This document shows positions 45,226 through 59,128 of a stretch of 64,000 nucleotides of DNA, piece after piece (positions within the stretch are counted from its first letter, which is position 1; every line of letters starts with the position of its first letter). A program made the position numbers and the translations under genes. Source of the DNA: Cellulomonas taurus (GTDB taxonomy: Bacteria; Actinomycetota; Actinomycetes; Actinomycetales; Cellulomonadaceae); NCBI RefSeq assembly GCF_012931845.1, contig NZ_CP051884.1, forward strand, positions 3,224,001 through 3,288,000, written 5' to 3'. The notes below the pieces were generated by a model. It had not been told where the DNA came from. It ran no database searches and was given only the letters and a program-made list of their open reading frames with translations.

Positions 45226-47351
45226 GGCCGGTCCTGCAGGTGACCCCGTCCGAGTGCGGCCTGGTCTGCGCTGCCATGCTGATGCGCTCGCACGGTCGGG
45301 GTCCGACCCTCCGGGAACTGCGCAGCACCTTCGCGCCCGGCCGCGACGGCATGACGGTGCGCCAACTGCGGGACGCGCTGCGACACTGCGGTTTCCGACC
45401 GGCGGTCTACCGGGTGGCCCCCGGTGGCGCCGCCGAGCTGCCCACCCCGTTCGTCGCGCACTGGGGCCGGGCGCACTACGTGCTGGTCGAGTCGGTGTCG
45501 GCCCGCTGGGTGCGGCTCACGGATCCGGCGAGCGGCCGCCGCCGGATCAGGGTCGAGGACTTCGAGCAGGAGTTCAGCGGGATCGCGGTGAGCGCGGTGC
45601 CCACCGCCGACGCCCCAGTGGCGGCGCCGGAGCCGCGGCCCTGGGCGACCTTCCTCCCGTTCGTCGCGGCCCACCGGGGACGGGTCGCCGCCCTGGTTCT
45701 GTCCACCCTCGCCACCGTGGCGGTCGCGCTGTGGGCACCCTCGGTGGTCTCCGCCGCCATCGCCGGAACCGACCGGCCCTCGGCCGCCCTGGTGCTCGGC
45801 GTGGCGGCGTCCTACCTCCTCACCACGCTGGTGACAGCGGCCCTGTCGGTCAGCACGGCGCTGGCGGTGGGGCGCGACATCGCCGACACCACCTTCGACC
45901 GACTAGTGCATCTCCCGCTGCGCTACTTCGCGGTCCGCGCACGCGGCGACCTGCTCTACCGGCTGCATTCCAGCCACGAACTCGAGGACCTCCTCACCTC
46001 CGGGCTGGCCCGCGGAGCGGCGGCGATCCTGCTGGTCACCGTCACCGGCATCGCGATGCTGATCACCGCACCCGGCCTCGCCGGGATCGCACTCGGGGTC
46101 TTCGCCGTGCTGCTGATCGGCCTCGTGCTCGCCCGGCGCTGGACAGCACGGTGGGCGGAACACGAGGCGCACTTCCAGAGCATCGGCAGCGCCGTGCAGG
46201 TGGACACGGTCAGCACGATCGCTCTGGTCAAGGCGACCGGGCTCGAGGACGAGGCGGCGCGGACCTGGCGTCGGACGAACGGCGAGATCCTGCGCTGGAC
46301 CCGGCGCTCCGCCCTGCTCGACGGCGGCGTGCAGAGCGTGATCGGGTTCGCGCAGTCCTTCGCTCCGCTGTTGCTGACGATCGCCGCGCTGACCGGGTGG
46401 AGCGGGTCCCCGGTGGCCCTCGCCGACGCGATCGCCTTCCAGATGCTCAGCGCCGTCATGTTCGGTCAGATCACCACGGTCGGACAGCTCGCGACCAAGG
46501 CGGCGCACGCCACCGCCGCCGCGCGGCGACTGGAGGACATCCTGACCGAGACGCCGGACGACCTGTTCCACGGTGCCGACGGGCAAACCGTCGGCCAGCA
46601 CGTGCGCGGCGAGGCGCTGTCGTTCCGGTACGGCCCGCTCTCGGACACGGTGCTCGACGACGTGACGATCGACGCCGCCCCGGGCAGCCAGATCGCGGTG
46701 GTCGGACCGTCCGGCTCGGGCAAGTCGACGGTGGCACGGCTGGTGGCCGGGCTGTACCGCCCCGACGCGGGTGCGGTGCGCTACGGCGGTCGCGACATCG
46801 GCGATCACGACCGCACCACGTTCCGCACCGAGGTCGCGTACGTCCCGCAGGATTCACCGCTGCGCAACGGCACGGTGCGGGAGAACATCGTGTGGGGGCG
46901 TCCGGGCATCACCGACGACCTGGTCCAGACCGCGGCCCGGCACGCGCAGATCCACACCGAGATCGCGGCGATGCCGATGGGTTACGACACGGTGATCACC
47001 AATGCCGGCGAGGCGCTGTCCGGAGGTCAACGGCAGCGCATCGCGTTGGCGCGCGCGTTTCTCGGTGATCCCCGGGTGATCGTCCTCGACGAATCGACCA
47101 GCGCCCTCGACCCCCGCACCGAGCGCCGCATCCACCGGTGGCTCGCCACCAGCGCCGCCACCCGGATCGTGATCTCGCACCGGCTGGACACCGTGCGGCA
47201 CAGCGACCGGATCTACGTCCTCGACGCCGGGCGGATCGTCGCCCAGGGCACGCACCACCAGGTGCTGTCCGCCTCGGCGCTCTACGCGAGCCTCTACCGG
47301 GAACAGGAGGCCCCGACCCCATCGCACGTCGCTGCGGACACCCTCAGCTGA
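45213..47351 (+). CDS. LanT3: peptidase-containing ABC exporter
   Basis: A 712-aa protein with an N-terminal C39 peptidase (catalytic Cys15 in 'TPSECGLVC', 'HWGRAHYVLVESV', 'LTDPASGRRRI'), an exporter membrane domain (about 150-430) and an ATPase ('GPSGSGKST', 'LSGGQRQRIALARAF', 'VLDESTSALD', 'ISHRLDTVRHS'). It would remove the lanA3 leader at AGG and export the product. GTG at 45213 with GAGG at 8-nt spacing; GTG at 45222, overlapping the lanM3 stop, is the alternative. It is less like LanT1 than a recent duplicate would be. Confidence 0.92.
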   Translation: MARVRPVLQVTPSECGLVCAAMLMRSHGRGPTLRELRSTFAPGRDGMTVRQLRDALRHCGFRPAVYRVAPGGAAELPTPFVAHWGRAHYVLVESVSARWVRLTDPASGRRRIRVEDFEQEFSGIAVSAVPTADAPVAAPEPRPWATFLPFVAAHRGRVAALVLSTLATVAVALWAPSVVSAAIAGTDRPSAALVLGVAASYLLTTLVTAALSVSTALAVGRDIADTTFDRLVHLPLRYFAVRARGDLLYRLHSSHELEDLLTSGLARGAAAILLVTVTGIAMLITAPGLAGIALGVFAVLLIGLVLARRWTARWAEHEAHFQSIGSAVQVDTVSTIALVKATGLEDEAARTWRRTNGEILRWTRRSALLDGGVQSVIGFAQSFAPLLLTIAALTGWSGSPVALADAIAFQMLSAVMFGQITTVGQLATKAAHATAAARRLEDILTETPDDLFHGADGQTVGQHVRGEALSFRYGPLSDTVLDDVTIDAAPGSQIAVVGPSGSGKSTVARLVAGLYRPDAGAVRYGGRDIGDHDRTTFRTEVAYVPQDSPLRNGTVRENIVWGRPGITDDLVQTAARHAQIHTEIAAMPMGYDTVITNAGEALSGGQRQRIALARAFLGDPRVIVLDESTSALDPRTERRIHRWLATSAATRIVISHRLDTVRHSDRIYVLDAGRIVAQGTHHQVLSASALYASLYREQEAPTPSHVAADTLS

Positions 47352-47369
47352 ACCACGGAGGTACGAACG

Positions 47370-48260
47370 ATGCTCGAAGTAACCGGACTCACCAAGTCCT
47401 ACGGGCCGGTGCGAGCCGTCCGAGGAATCGACTTCACCGCACGCGACGGTCGGGTCACCGGATTCCTCGGCCCCAATGGCGCCGGCAAGTCCACCACGAT
47501 GCGCCTGATGGCCGGCCTCGAGCGCCCCGACGCCGGCAGTTGCCGGATCGACGGCCGGGACCCGCGCACGCTGCGCGCCCCCCTGGACGAGATGGGCGTC
47601 CTGCTGGACGGGCAGGGCGGCATCCCCGGGATGACCGCTCGGGACTACCTCCGGTCGCTGGCGGCCACCCATCGCATCCCGACGCAGCGGGTGGACGAGC
47701 TCCTCCAGGTGGTCGGCCTGGACCACGTGCGCCGCCGCCGCATCCGCACCTACTCGTTGGGGATGAAGCAGCGGCTCGGGCTGGCATCGGCGCTCCTCGG
47801 CGACCCACGGCACGTCATCCTCGACGAGCCGGTCAACGGCCTCGACCCGGACGGTGTGATCTGGGTGCGCGGGCTGGTCCGACAGCTCGCCGACCAGGGA
47901 CGCTGCGTCCTGCTGTCCTCCCACCTGATGTCCGAACTGCAGCTCTGCGTCGACGACCTGGTGATCATCCGGGACGGCACGGTGGTCGGCGCCGGGCCGC
48001 TGGAACAGATCCTCGCGTCCTCCCGCCCCGGAGTGCAGGTGCACAGCGCCGACGACCAGATGCTCGGCCGGGTGCTCACCGAGGCCGGCTTCCAGATCTC
48101 CTGGGGCGATGGCCGGCTGATGGTCGACAGCGACGACGCCCGTCGGATCGGCTGGATCGCGCACCAGGCGGGAATCCCGCTCGAACTGCTGTCCGCCACC
48201 ACCGGCACGTTGGAACACGCCTACCTCTCCCTCGTCTCCTCCCAGGAGGTGCCCGCATGA
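47370..48260 (+). CDS. LanF-type ABC transporter ATP-binding protein (immunity)
   Basis: A 296-aa ATPase of the ABC-2/bacitracin-resistance class: 'GPNGAGKSTT', 'YSLGMKQRLGLASALLG', 'VILDEPVNGLDPDG', 'LLSSHLMSELQ'. The C-terminal extension of about 80 aa is typical of LanF/BcrA-like proteins. With the permease that follows, it would expel the lantibiotic from the producer's membrane. ATG after GGAGGT, 18 bp after lanT3. Confidence 0.88.
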   Translation: MLEVTGLTKSYGPVRAVRGIDFTARDGRVTGFLGPNGAGKSTTMRLMAGLERPDAGSCRIDGRDPRTLRAPLDEMGVLLDGQGGIPGMTARDYLRSLAATHRIPTQRVDELLQVVGLDHVRRRRIRTYSLGMKQRLGLASALLGDPRHVILDEPVNGLDPDGVIWVRGLVRQLADQGRCVLLSSHLMSELQLCVDDLVIIRDGTVVGAGPLEQILASSRPGVQVHSADDQMLGRVLTEAGFQISWGDGRLMVDSDDARRIGWIAHQAGIPLELLSATTGTLEHAYLSLVSSQEVPA

Positions 48261-49090
48261 CCGCCACGACCTCGGCCCCCGCACCCACCACCGGCTCGGC
48301 CGCCGCGCCCCGGGTGACCGGCGCCGGCATGCTCCGCGCCCAGTGGATCCAGCTGACCCGCCAGATCGGACCGCTGCTGGGCATCGTCCTGAGCGGTGGA
48401 CTCCTGATCGGCACCGGCGGGATCGCGATCATGGCGTTCCACAACGCCCTCAGCGACGGCACCATGGAGGTGGGCACCTCCGATCTGCGCGAGATTCCCG
48501 GCTACGGGTTCGCGTTCGCGCAGCTCCTGTTCGGCGTCTCCGCGATCGTGTTCGTGACCGTCGAGTGGTCCTCCGGCGCGATCCTGGCCACCCTCGCCGG
48601 AACGCAGCGCCGCATCGGGTTGCTCTGGACCAAGGCGCTCATCGCCGCCGTCACCGTCGCCCTAGTGCTCGCCGTCAGCTGCGCCGTCATCCTGCTGGTC
48701 GCGGGCAGTGTGTTGCCCGCCGTCGATCCGCTGTACTCCGCCACCGATCCCCTGACGATCCACCACGTCGTCAACCTGGTCATCGCCGGAGCCCTCAGCA
48801 CACTGCTCGCTGTCGGACTGGCCTTCTGGCTCCGCAAGACCGTGGTCGCCATCGTCACCTACGTCGCCATCATGCTGGTCGCCCCGATCGCGCTGTCCCT
48901 GATCCCCAGCGACACCATCGCCTCGCTGAGCGACTGGCTCCCGATGAACTCGATCGGCTACCTGATGGTCACCGGCGAAGTGCCCGGCAGCCCGTCGTAC
49001 ACCGCGGTCCTGGTGTGCCTGATCCTGTGGGCAGCAGGGGCACTCGGGCTGGGAGCCTGGCGGGTCGCCGCCTCGGACGTCCGCGCCTGA
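48257..49090 (+). CDS. LanE-type ABC-2 permease (immunity)
   Basis: A 277-aa permease with about six membrane helices (near 42-62, 90-110, 130-155, 170-195, 205-225, 250-270) and the ABC-2 layout 'EWSSGAILATLAGTQRRIGLLWTKAL' at the coupling region. Its start overlaps the ATPase stop (ATGA). Last gene of the lanthipeptide island; a strong terminator follows. Confidence 0.85.
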   Translation: MTATTSAPAPTTGSAAAPRVTGAGMLRAQWIQLTRQIGPLLGIVLSGGLLIGTGGIAIMAFHNALSDGTMEVGTSDLREIPGYGFAFAQLLFGVSAIVFVTVEWSSGAILATLAGTQRRIGLLWTKALIAAVTVALVLAVSCAVILLVAGSVLPAVDPLYSATDPLTIHHVVNLVIAGALSTLLAVGLAFWLRKTVVAIVTYVAIMLVAPIALSLIPSDTIASLSDWLPMNSIGYLMVTGEVPGSPSYTAVLVCLILWAAGALGLGAWRVAASDVRA

Positions 49091-49101
49091 CCCCCTCCAC
49101 C

Positions 49102-49138
49102 GCGCCCGGTCGCACCCTGCAGGGGAGCGACCGGGCGC
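49102..49138 (+). terminator. Terminator of the third lanthipeptide operon
   Basis: GCGCCCGGTCGC (49102-49113) pairs perfectly with GCGACCGGGCGC (49127-49138), 11 bp after the permease stop. The right arm resembles the unit of the minisatellite that follows. Confidence 0.8.
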
Positions 49139-49168
49139 TGTCGTCCCCGCACGCACCCGACCAGGCGC

Positions 49169-49320
49169 CGTCGTACACGCTCGCGGCAGCGACCGGGTGC
49201 CGTCGTGCGCGCCCGGCAGCGACCGGGTGCCGTCGTGCGCGCCCGGCAGCGACCGGGTGCCGTCGTGCGCGCCCGGCAGCGACCGGATGCCGTCACGCAC
49301 GCCCGGCAGCGACCGGATGC
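49169..49320. repeat. 30-bp tandem repeat (minisatellite)
   Basis: Units of 30 bp, each ending CAGCGACCGGGTGC or close to it, at 49201-49230, 49231-49260, 49261-49290 and 49291-49320, plus a diverged 32-bp unit at 49169-49200. The first two full units are identical. No spacers, so not CRISPR. The rest of 49321-49565 has no gene I can support. Confidence 0.85.
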
Positions 49321-49565
49321 GGTCATCCTGCCGGAAGGGCCTCCGCTCGTGATGCGGGCCGATCCGGGTGCGTCGCAGGGGTCCGTTCCCGATCCGCGGC
49401 ACGGTCGAACGCCTCCGCCAGCGAGTGCAAGGCGTCGCTCGCAACGCGCCTACGGCCGCAGCGCCGTCGATGCACCCAATACTGACCGCACAGCAAGGCC
49501 CAGCTACCGCCGGGCGGTGCGCTCTGCCGGGTGCCGGCTCTCGACCCGACAGGTGCCCAGATACG

Positions 49566-49599
49566 ACGAAAGGCCATCCCCTGGGGGATGGCCTTTCGT
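49566..49599 (-). terminator. Terminator of the rRNA operon
   Basis: ACGAAAGGCCATCCC (49566-49580) pairs with GGGATGGCCTTTCGT (49585-49599), just beyond the 5S 3' end and followed by T-rich sequence on the minus strand. Confidence 0.9.
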
Positions 49600-49607
49600 G
49601 GAAAGAT

Positions 49608-49725
49608 GTCCGGCGGCGTCCTACTCTCCCACACCCTGGCGAGTGCAGTACCATCGGCGCTGAGGGGCTTAGCTTCCGGGTTCGGAATGGGACCGGGCGT
49701 TTCCCCCTCGCTATGACCGCCGTAA
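49608..49725 (-). rRNA. rrf: 5S ribosomal RNA
   Basis: About 118 nt, with the conserved 5S core 'CCCATTCCGAACCCGGAAG' and 'GATGGTACTGC' on the minus strand and pairing ends (GGCGG with CCGCC). Ends are approximate by a few bases. It follows the 23S gene after a spacer of about 96 bp. Confidence 0.92.
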
Positions 49726-49821
49726 CTCTATCGAACTATCAAACACCTCTCCTGCAACCCGGTCGGGTCAGGGGTGTTCGCGGTTCGGGAACCGCACAGT
49801 GGACGCGTAGCAATGATGTTG

Positions 49822-54803
<4,982 letters not shown>

Positions 54804-55039
54804 GTCTCATTGGCACCCACCACCCGAAGGCAGCGAGCAACCGACACACAAAGCGGCACCACACACGCTGACGAATGCGGCACCAATCAGATTCGGCTGT
54901 ATAACACAACCCGGACGGGGTCCGGATCATGCATATCAACCAAAAGCTTCGACCACCCTTCACCCACCACCATGCTGGTAGTAGACTCCAAGCAAGCCGA
55001 GCCATTTGGCATCAACTACTTAGGCACACTGTTGAGTTC

Positions 55040-55049
55040 TCAAAGAACA
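55040..55049 (-). promoter_or_regulatory. boxA antitermination signal in the rRNA leader
   Basis: TGTTCTTTGA on the minus strand, beside TTGAG-TT-CTCAA (55032-55043), about 235 bp before 16S; the common actinobacterial rrn leader motif. Confidence 0.65.
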
Positions 55050-55101
55050 GACGCGCATCCCTCACCGCTCTTGCGAGCGCCTGACCGGAGGCAACCGTTC
55101 A

Positions 55102-55130
55102 AACTTAGCGGACCCGCCCCAGCCGGTCAA
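55102..55130 (-). promoter_or_regulatory. rRNA operon promoter
   Basis: TTGACC (-35, 55125-55130) and TAAGTT (-10, 55102-55107) on the minus strand with an exact 17-bp spacer, about 300 bp upstream of 16S and 53 bp upstream of boxA. Confidence 0.75.
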
Positions 55131-55297
55131 GTCCGTGTGGACCGTTCCGAACCAGCGGAATCCATCCCGGCACGACCCTAACCGGCAGCCGAAGCTCCCG
55201 AGGACCTACCGAGGGGGTGGCCACCCGCGGGGACCAGCCACCGATCTGACTCGGTGTCCGTTCCTCCCTGGCGGGCGACTCGGAGAAAACTACGTGA

Positions 55298-55362
55298 CCG
55301 GTGCGGGAGCGTCAAATCCACCGCTGGACCCGCGTGATCACGCGGGTCGCTGCCCGCACCGG
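55298..55362. terminator. Nested hairpin downstream of the TetR gene
   Basis: A perfect 22-bp palindrome (55327-55348, GACCCGCGTGA and its complement) is enclosed by an outer stem (55298-55311 with 55348-55362, one bulged base). It begins about 28 bp after the tetR stop on the minus strand and probably ends that operon before the rRNA promoter. The remaining 55131-55297 shows nothing else. Confidence 0.6.
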
Positions 55363-55389
55363 CCGGATCACGAGCGACCGCGCACGGGA

Positions 55390-55923
55390 TCAGAGTGTGG
55401 CCGTGATCCGGCGTACCGCTTCCTCGACCAGGCGGGGATCCGGTTCCTCGGTGTCCAGGGCGCGGTGCAGGGTGACCCCTTCGATCACGGCGTCGAGCAT
55501 CCGCGCGGTCAGCGGGTCGAGGTACCGCTCCAGGGTGGCTCGGCTGCGGGACATCCACGCGTTGGTCAGGACCCGGAAGGACGGCTCCCGCGCCGCGAGG
55601 GTGTAGAGCTCCTGGGCGAGGATCAGGTCACGCTGGTCGGTGAGGTTGTCCCGGATCAGGTCGACCACGGCCGATCGCACGTCGTCGCTGTCGGCCAGGT
55701 GCTCCGCGTACCGGGTGCTCTGCTGCTCGGCGAACCGGGTGAAGGCAGCCAGGAGCAGATCGTCGAGGCCGTCGAAGTGGTAGGTCATCGATCCCAGCGG
55801 GACGTCGGCGAGGGCCGCGACCTTGCGGTGGCTGGTGCCCGAGACGCCGTGGGCGGCGATCACGTCGAGGCAGGCGTCGATGATCCGCGAGCGCCGGTCC
55901 GGGTCGTGTCGACGGGTGGGCAC
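55390..55923 (-). CDS. TetR-family transcriptional regulator
   Basis: A 177-aa regulator: helix-turn-helix at about 12-52 ('IIDACLDVIAAHGVSGTSHRKVAALADVPLGSMTYHF') and an all-helical ligand domain with 'ELYTLAAREPSFRVL'. Ligand unknown. GTG start, 2 bp after the acetyltransferase stop on the same strand, so the two are one operon. Confidence 0.85.
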   Translation of the reverse strand: MPTRRHDPDRRSRIIDACLDVIAAHGVSGTSHRKVAALADVPLGSMTYHFDGLDDLLLAAFTRFAEQQSTRYAEHLADSDDVRSAVVDLIRDNLTDQRDLILAQELYTLAAREPSFRVLTNAWMSRSRATLERYLDPLTARMLDAVIEGVTLHRALDTEEPDPRLVEEAVRRITATL

Positions 55924-55925
55924 GA

Positions 55926-56507
55926 TCAGATCTCGCGCAGCACGCGCGCGGGGTTGCCGACCGCGATCACGTTGGCCGGGATGTCCTTGGTGACGACCGA
56001 GCCGGCGCCGATCACGGCGTTGTCACCGATGGTGACCCCGGGGCAGACGATGACGCCCCCACCCAGCCAGACGTTGTCGCCCAGGGTGATCGGTCGCGCG
56101 GCCTCCAGCTTGTCCCGGCGCGGCTGCGGCTCGATGGGGTGGGTCGGGGTGAGCAGCTGGACGTTGGGGCCGATCTGGCAGTCCTCGCCGATGGTGATGG
56201 CGGCGACGTCCAGAGCGGTGAGGTTGTAGTTGATGAAGGTCCGCGCGCCGACGTGCAGGTTCTCGCCGTAGTCGACGGAGAGCGGCGGCTTGATCCAGGC
56301 GTCGTCCCCGAGGGTGCCGACCACCTCGCGCAGGGTGGCGATCGCACGGTCGAAGTCGGCGGCGATGAACTGCACCCGGTACTCCTCCAGCAGCCGGAGG
56401 GCGCGGCGGGAGATGGCCTGACTGTCCGGGTCGTCGGCGATGTAGAGCTCGCCGGCGAGCATCCGCTCGCGGTTGGTGCGCGGGTCGTCGGCGAAGTACT
56501 CGGTCAT
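55926..56507 (-). CDS. Sugar O-acetyltransferase (LacA/Maa type)
   Basis: A 193-aa acetyl-CoA-dependent transferase. The N-terminal 'MLAGELYIADDPDSQAISRRALRLLEEY' is the Maa domain; then a left-handed beta helix of hexapeptide repeats ('ITIGEDCQIGPNVQLLTPTHPI', 'ITLGDNVWLGGGVIVCPGVTIGDNAVIGAGSVVT') with the catalytic His in 'TPTHPI'. It acetylates maltose, galactoside-like or other sugar hydroxyls. ATG at 56507 fits the family length; the longer open frame upstream is low-complexity. Confidence 0.9.
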   Translation of the reverse strand: MTEYFADDPRTNRERMLAGELYIADDPDSQAISRRALRLLEEYRVQFIAADFDRAIATLREVVGTLGDDAWIKPPLSVDYGENLHVGARTFINYNLTALDVAAITIGEDCQIGPNVQLLTPTHPIEPQPRRDKLEAARPITLGDNVWLGGGVIVCPGVTIGDNAVIGAGSVVTKDIPANVIAVGNPARVLREI

Positions 56508-56600
56508 GCGTACGAGCGTACACATCCGATCGGGACGACGTGGGGCGGAGGCGGGGCGGGGCGCGTCGCGAGGCAGTGGGACGTGCATCAGGAACCCTGG

Positions 56601-56664
56601 CGGGCGGCCAAGGCTGGGCGGCGAGTGGGTCAGGGGCAGAGTCGGGCGGCCAAGGCTGGGCGGC
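56601..56664. repeat. 42-bp imperfect tandem duplication
   Basis: A 22-bp sequence starting CGGGCGGCCAAGGCTGGG occurs at 56601-56622 and 56643-56664, each followed by a related tail, with a third degenerate copy near 56685. It lies between the acetyltransferase start and the UvrA-like stop. Confidence 0.6.
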
Positions 56665-56671
56665 CGGTGCG

Positions 56672-58945
56672 TCAGGAGCCGTGCCGCGCGGCCAGGGCGG
56701 CGCCGGTGCGGGAGTCGGGGGCGTGGACCAGGTCGGTGGGCGGACCGCTGAACACGATGGTGCCGCCGTCGGCCCCGGCACCGGGTCCGAGGTCGATGAC
56801 GTGGTCGGCACGGGAGATGACGTCCAGGTTGTGCTCGATCACGATCACCGTGGAACCGGCGTCGACGAACCGGTCGAGCAGCACGATCAGCCGGTCGACG
56901 TCCGCCATGTGCAGGCCCGAGGTCGGCTCGTCCAGCACGTACAGGTCGGCGGGGGAACCGAGTTCGATGGCGAGCTTGAGCCGTTGGCGTTCACCGCCGG
57001 ACAGGGTGGACAGCGGCTGGCCCAGGGTGAGGTACCCGATGCCCACGTCGTCGAGGGAGGTGAGCACGGCGGCGATCGGCTTCTCGGTGAAGAACTCCCG
57101 GGCCGCCACCACCGGCATCTCGAGCACGTCGGCGATCGACCTACCGCGCAGGGTGAGGTCGAGGACCTCCTGGGTGAAGCGGCGGCCGCCGCAGGTCTCG
57201 CACGGGGTCTTCACCGACTCGAAGGTGCCGAGCTCGGTGTAGATCACCCCGAGGCCACCGCAGGCGGGGCACGCGCCCTCCGAGTTGGCGCTGAACAGGG
57301 CGGGCTTGACCCCGTTGGCCTTGGCGAAGGCCTTGCGGATGTGGTCCAGCATCCCGGTGTAGGTGGCGGCGTTGGACCGGCGGGACCCGCGGGTGGTGGC
57401 CTGGTCGACGATCACCGCGTCCGGGTACTGCTGCGGCAGGACACCGCGGATCAGCGAGCTCTTGCCGGATCCGGCGACCCCGGTGACGGCGACCAGGACC
57501 CCGGTGGGGATGTCGATGTTGACGTCACGGAGGTTGTGTCGGGTGGCGTGCCGGATCGGGAGGGCGCCGGTCGGGGTGCGCGGGTCGGTCTTGAGCGGTT
57601 GGTGCCGGTTGAGGTGGTCGCCGGTGAGGGTGCCGGAGGCTCGCAGGCCGTCGACGGTGCCCTGGAAGACGATCCGGCCGCCCGCGCCACCGGCGCCGGG
57701 TCCGACGTCGACCACCTGATCGGCGATGGCGATCACCTCGGGCTTGTGCTCGACCACCAGGACGGTGTTGCCCTTGACGCACAGCGCGCGCAGCAGCTCG
57801 TTCATCCGGTGCACGTCGTGTGGGTGCAGGCCGGTGCTCGGCTCGTCGAAGACATAGGTGATGTCGGTGAGCGCGGAGCCGAGGTGGCGCACCATCCTGA
57901 CCCGCTGCGACTCACCGCCGGACAGGCTGGTGCTCTCCCGGGCCAGGCTCAGATACCCGAGGCCGATCCGGACCAGGTCGTCCAGCCGGTCGGCCAGCCC
58001 GTCCAGCAGGGGCTGGACGGTCGGGGCGTCGACGGCGCGGATCCAGGCGGCGAGGTCGGTGACCTGCATGGCGGTGGCGTCGGCGATGGTCGTCCCGGCG
58101 ATCTGGGCCGAGCGGGCGGCGGCGTTCACCCGCGCGCCCCCGCACTCGGGGCAGGCACCCCGGGTCGAGATCCGCTCGACGGCAGCCCGCAGATGCGGCT
58201 GCAGCTGGTCGAGGTTCTTCGCGAGGGCGGAACGGCGCAGCTTGGGCAGCAGGCCCTCATAGGTCATCTGGACGCCGCCGATGTCGACCTTCACCGGCTT
58301 GGCCTTGGCGCCGCCCTGCGGGGTGGGGCCGTGCAGCAGCAGCGCGCGTTGCTCGGCGGTGAACTCCCGGACCGGCACGTCGACCGGGAACCATCCGGTG
58401 TCGGCGAAGGCGCGCCAGTACCACCCGCCGACCTGGTAGTTGGGGAAGTCGATCGCGCCCTGGTTGAGACTGAGCTCCGGGTGGACCAGGGCGTCCTCGT
58501 CGATGGCGGCGACGCTGCCGGCACCCTCGCAGGTCGGGCACCAGCCGCGCGGGTCGTTGAAGGAGAAGGCGATCGGCGTGCCCAGCGTGGGGGTCGCGGC
58601 CCGCGCCCAGATCCGGCGCAGCATGGTGTACGCGTCGGTGGCGGTGCCGACGGTGGAGCGGATGTTGCCGCCCATCGGCTCCTGGTCGACCACGATCGAG
58701 GCGGTCAGCCCGGTGATCGAGTCGGCGTCCGGCTGGGCCGACTGCGGCAGGAAGTTCTGCACGAAGGCCGAGTGGGTCTCGTTCAGCAGACGCTGGGACT
58801 CCGCCGCGATGGTGTCGAAGGCCAGGGAGGACTTGCCGGAGCCGGACACTCCGGTGAAGACGGTCAGACTGCGCTTGGGGATGTCCAGGTCGACGTCGCG
58901 CAGGTTGTTCTCTCGGGCACCACGGATGACGATCGACTCGGACAC
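56672..58945 (-). CDS. UvrA-like ABC ATPase (drug-resistance/UvrA2 type)
   Basis: A 757-aa protein with two UvrA-type ABC modules: Walker A 'GVSGSGKSS' near 35 and 'GVAGSGKSS' near 480, signatures 'LSGGESQRVRM' and 'LSGGERQRLKL', and zinc-finger Cys pairs (CPTC, CPECGG, CPACGG, CETCGG). It is about 200 aa shorter than housekeeping UvrA and lacks most of the UvrB-binding insert, as in UvrA2/DrrC-like proteins linked to resistance against DNA-binding drugs. GTG start after GAGGAG. The TetR gene with operator palindromes just upstream suggests inducible expression. Confidence 0.88.
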   Translation of the reverse strand: MSESIVIRGARENNLRDVDLDIPKRSLTVFTGVSGSGKSSLAFDTIAAESQRLLNETHSAFVQNFLPQSAQPDADSITGLTASIVVDQEPMGGNIRSTVGTATDAYTMLRRIWARAATPTLGTPIAFSFNDPRGWCPTCEGAGSVAAIDEDALVHPELSLNQGAIDFPNYQVGGWYWRAFADTGWFPVDVPVREFTAEQRALLLHGPTPQGGAKAKPVKVDIGGVQMTYEGLLPKLRRSALAKNLDQLQPHLRAAVERISTRGACPECGGARVNAAARSAQIAGTTIADATAMQVTDLAAWIRAVDAPTVQPLLDGLADRLDDLVRIGLGYLSLARESTSLSGGESQRVRMVRHLGSALTDITYVFDEPSTGLHPHDVHRMNELLRALCVKGNTVLVVEHKPEVIAIADQVVDVGPGAGGAGGRIVFQGTVDGLRASGTLTGDHLNRHQPLKTDPRTPTGALPIRHATRHNLRDVNIDIPTGVLVAVTGVAGSGKSSLIRGVLPQQYPDAVIVDQATTRGSRRSNAATYTGMLDHIRKAFAKANGVKPALFSANSEGACPACGGLGVIYTELGTFESVKTPCETCGGRRFTQEVLDLTLRGRSIADVLEMPVVAAREFFTEKPIAAVLTSLDDVGIGYLTLGQPLSTLSGGERQRLKLAIELGSPADLYVLDEPTSGLHMADVDRLIVLLDRFVDAGSTVIVIEHNLDVISRADHVIDLGPGAGADGGTIVFSGPPTDLVHAPDSRTGAALAARHGS

Positions 58946-59128
58946 GGCGTGCTCCTCGGCTAGGACGGTCGGCGCGGAAGCGGCTGGGCGCGGCTCCGAG
59001 GGTCGCACACGGCACCGACAGGGGGCTCATCCGGGGGTGCGCCCCGGGAGCGGTCGACGCCGCGCGCGTCAGCCGGAGCGGTCAACGCCGCGTGTGCGCG
59101 TCCGAGCGGCCGGCACAAGCCGCGCGCG

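Noticed and set aside
49169..49320. 30-bp repeats as a CRISPR array
   Set aside because: The units abut directly without unique spacers, and no cas gene is near.
48343..49485. 380-codon open frame covering the lanE gene and the tandem repeat
   Set aside because: Out of frame with the clear permease; the repeated TGCRRARPAA stretch only reflects the 30-bp period.
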